Positions 6,972 to 7,687 of a stretch of 7,687 nt of DNA are shown here, in pieces. A program made the position numbers and the translations under genes. This DNA is from Lactobacillus helveticus DSM 20075 = CGMCC 1.1877. Its GTDB lineage: Bacteria > Bacillota > Bacilli > Lactobacillales > Lactobacillaceae. The notes beneath the pieces were generated by a model that saw only the letters and a list, made by a program, of their open reading frames with translations, did not search any database and was not told the origin of the DNA. The stretch covers positions 774,813 through 782,499 of the forward strand of contig NZ_GG700752.1 in NCBI RefSeq assembly GCF_000160855.1, read 5' to 3'. The stretch's first letter is position 1. Each line of letters starts with the position of its first letter.

Positions 6972-7687
6972 ATGACGATTGGTGAAGCGTTAAAACAAAC
7001 TCGTTTGCATGCAGGATTGACGCAAGAAGAGATGGCAGCAGGAATTATTTCAGAATCATTCTATTCAAAGGTAGAAAGAGACATTCATGAAATCGATGCG
7101 AACGTGCTAATCAAGATTTTAGGGAAGCATCATTTTGATGTAGTAAGCTTTTTCAGCCAGGTTAATAATTCTGGTAATACACTTGACCCGGATTTTGATT
7201 TGATGAATCAAATTAGTTTTGCTCAAAATCGAAAAGACTTGAAAAAGCTAGATGAAATTGCGGCAAAAATTGCAAATCGGGGGGGTACACGTCAACCTAG
7301 TTTCTGGCTGAAGTTTAGACTAGAGAATGCATATGGCTGGGTGCTTCATTCAGATAAGCGGATTAGTCCTGAACTGAAGAGAAAGGTAAAAGCAATTATC
7401 ATAGACGAAGATTGGAACAGAACGGCCTATCATTACTTGAGTCAAGCCGTGATTTTCTTAGATATTGATGATGCTTACCAATTGGTTGATTCCGCTTTTC
7501 GTTCCTATGAGAAGAATCCTGCCACCGATACGTTCACTTTGCAGTTTGTGGCGATGATTGCTGTTAATTTCTTGAATTGTTGCTTTCATAAGAATGCTAG
7601 CAAAAAATATACCGATCGTGCGATTCAGTTTTTGCGAGAATTGCCGGTCGATGGAGCTATTGGGATTAATAGCGTGCTTGGCACTTA
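6972..7687 (+). CDS. Rgg/GadR/MutR-family transcriptional regulator, copy E (intact so far, runs off window)
   Basis: ATG 6972 follows AGAGG (6961-6965) and lies nine bases after the end of copy D. The frame stays open for 238 codons to the window end. It begins MTIGEALKQTRLHAGLTQEE, then SESFYSKVERD, a complete helix-turn-helix (residues about 4-60). A helical domain follows; in this family it folds as TPR-like repeats and binds hydrophobic peptide pheromones imported by an oligopeptide permease. The last residues, INSVLGT, align with the segment that precedes YY in copies A-D (for example KLIADYYEALL in copy B), so about 25-30 residues remain outside. No internal stop or frame change is visible, making this the only copy here that looks functional. 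In the sensor part it differs clearly from the others, for example in a GGTRQPS stretch near residues 108-114. Its target and peptide ligand are unknown. Confidence 0.92.
   Translation, partial: MTIGEALKQTRLHAGLTQEEMAAGIISESFYSKVERDIHEIDANVLIKILGKHHFDVVSFFSQVNNSGNTLDPDFDLMNQISFAQNRKDLKKLDEIAAKIANRGGTRQPSFWLKFRLENAYGWVLHSDKRISPELKRKVKAIIIDEDWNRTAYHYLSQAVIFLDIDDAYQLVDSAFRSYEKNPATDTFTLQFVAMIAVNFLNCCFHKNASKKYTDRAIQFLRELPVDGAIGINSVLGT

Overview
The window looks like chromosomal DNA of an S-layer-forming Lactobacillus of the acidophilus/crispatus/helveticus group. It is AT-rich, every gene lies on the + strand, a large secreted protein ends in two SLAP (S-layer-attachment) repeats, and most other genes encode Rgg/GadR/MutR-type peptide-responsive regulators. 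The species cannot be fixed from this stretch; the amount of gene decay would suit a host-restricted or dairy strain, but that is inference.

Layout. (1) Positions 3-703 hold the remains of an Rgg regulator (copy A, cut by the window edge and frameshifted). Five bases later comes Rgg copy B (709-1440), which carries a nonsense codon 16 codons before its apparent original end at 1488. (2) A 139-base spacer holds a perfect 8+8 inverted repeat, a weak promoter candidate and a good ribosome binding site. It precedes a 987-residue surface protein (1628-4591): signal peptide, coiled coil, SEC10/PgrA-like globular domain, second coiled coil, two SLAP repeats. A strong intrinsic terminator follows. 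(3) A small cytoplasmic protein gene (4713-5291, possibly DUF3232-like) is interrupted by an early TAA. A possible 40-codon ORF (5284-5406) overlaps its end. (4) A second Rgg run follows: copy C (5429-6228, broken by loss of one A), copy D (6225-6962, at least four lesions) and copy E (6972 to beyond the window end, open throughout).

The striking point is five Rgg paralogues side by side in one orientation, packed operon-style (5-base gap, 4-base ATGA overlap, 9-base gap). They flank a cell-surface gene, and four of the five are disabled by different lesions. The likely reading is a cluster that grew by tandem duplication and is now decaying, with copy E as the probable surviving regulator. 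Whether any copy controls the surface protein is not shown by the sequence. No RNA genes, CRISPR arrays, transposases or prophage genes were seen.
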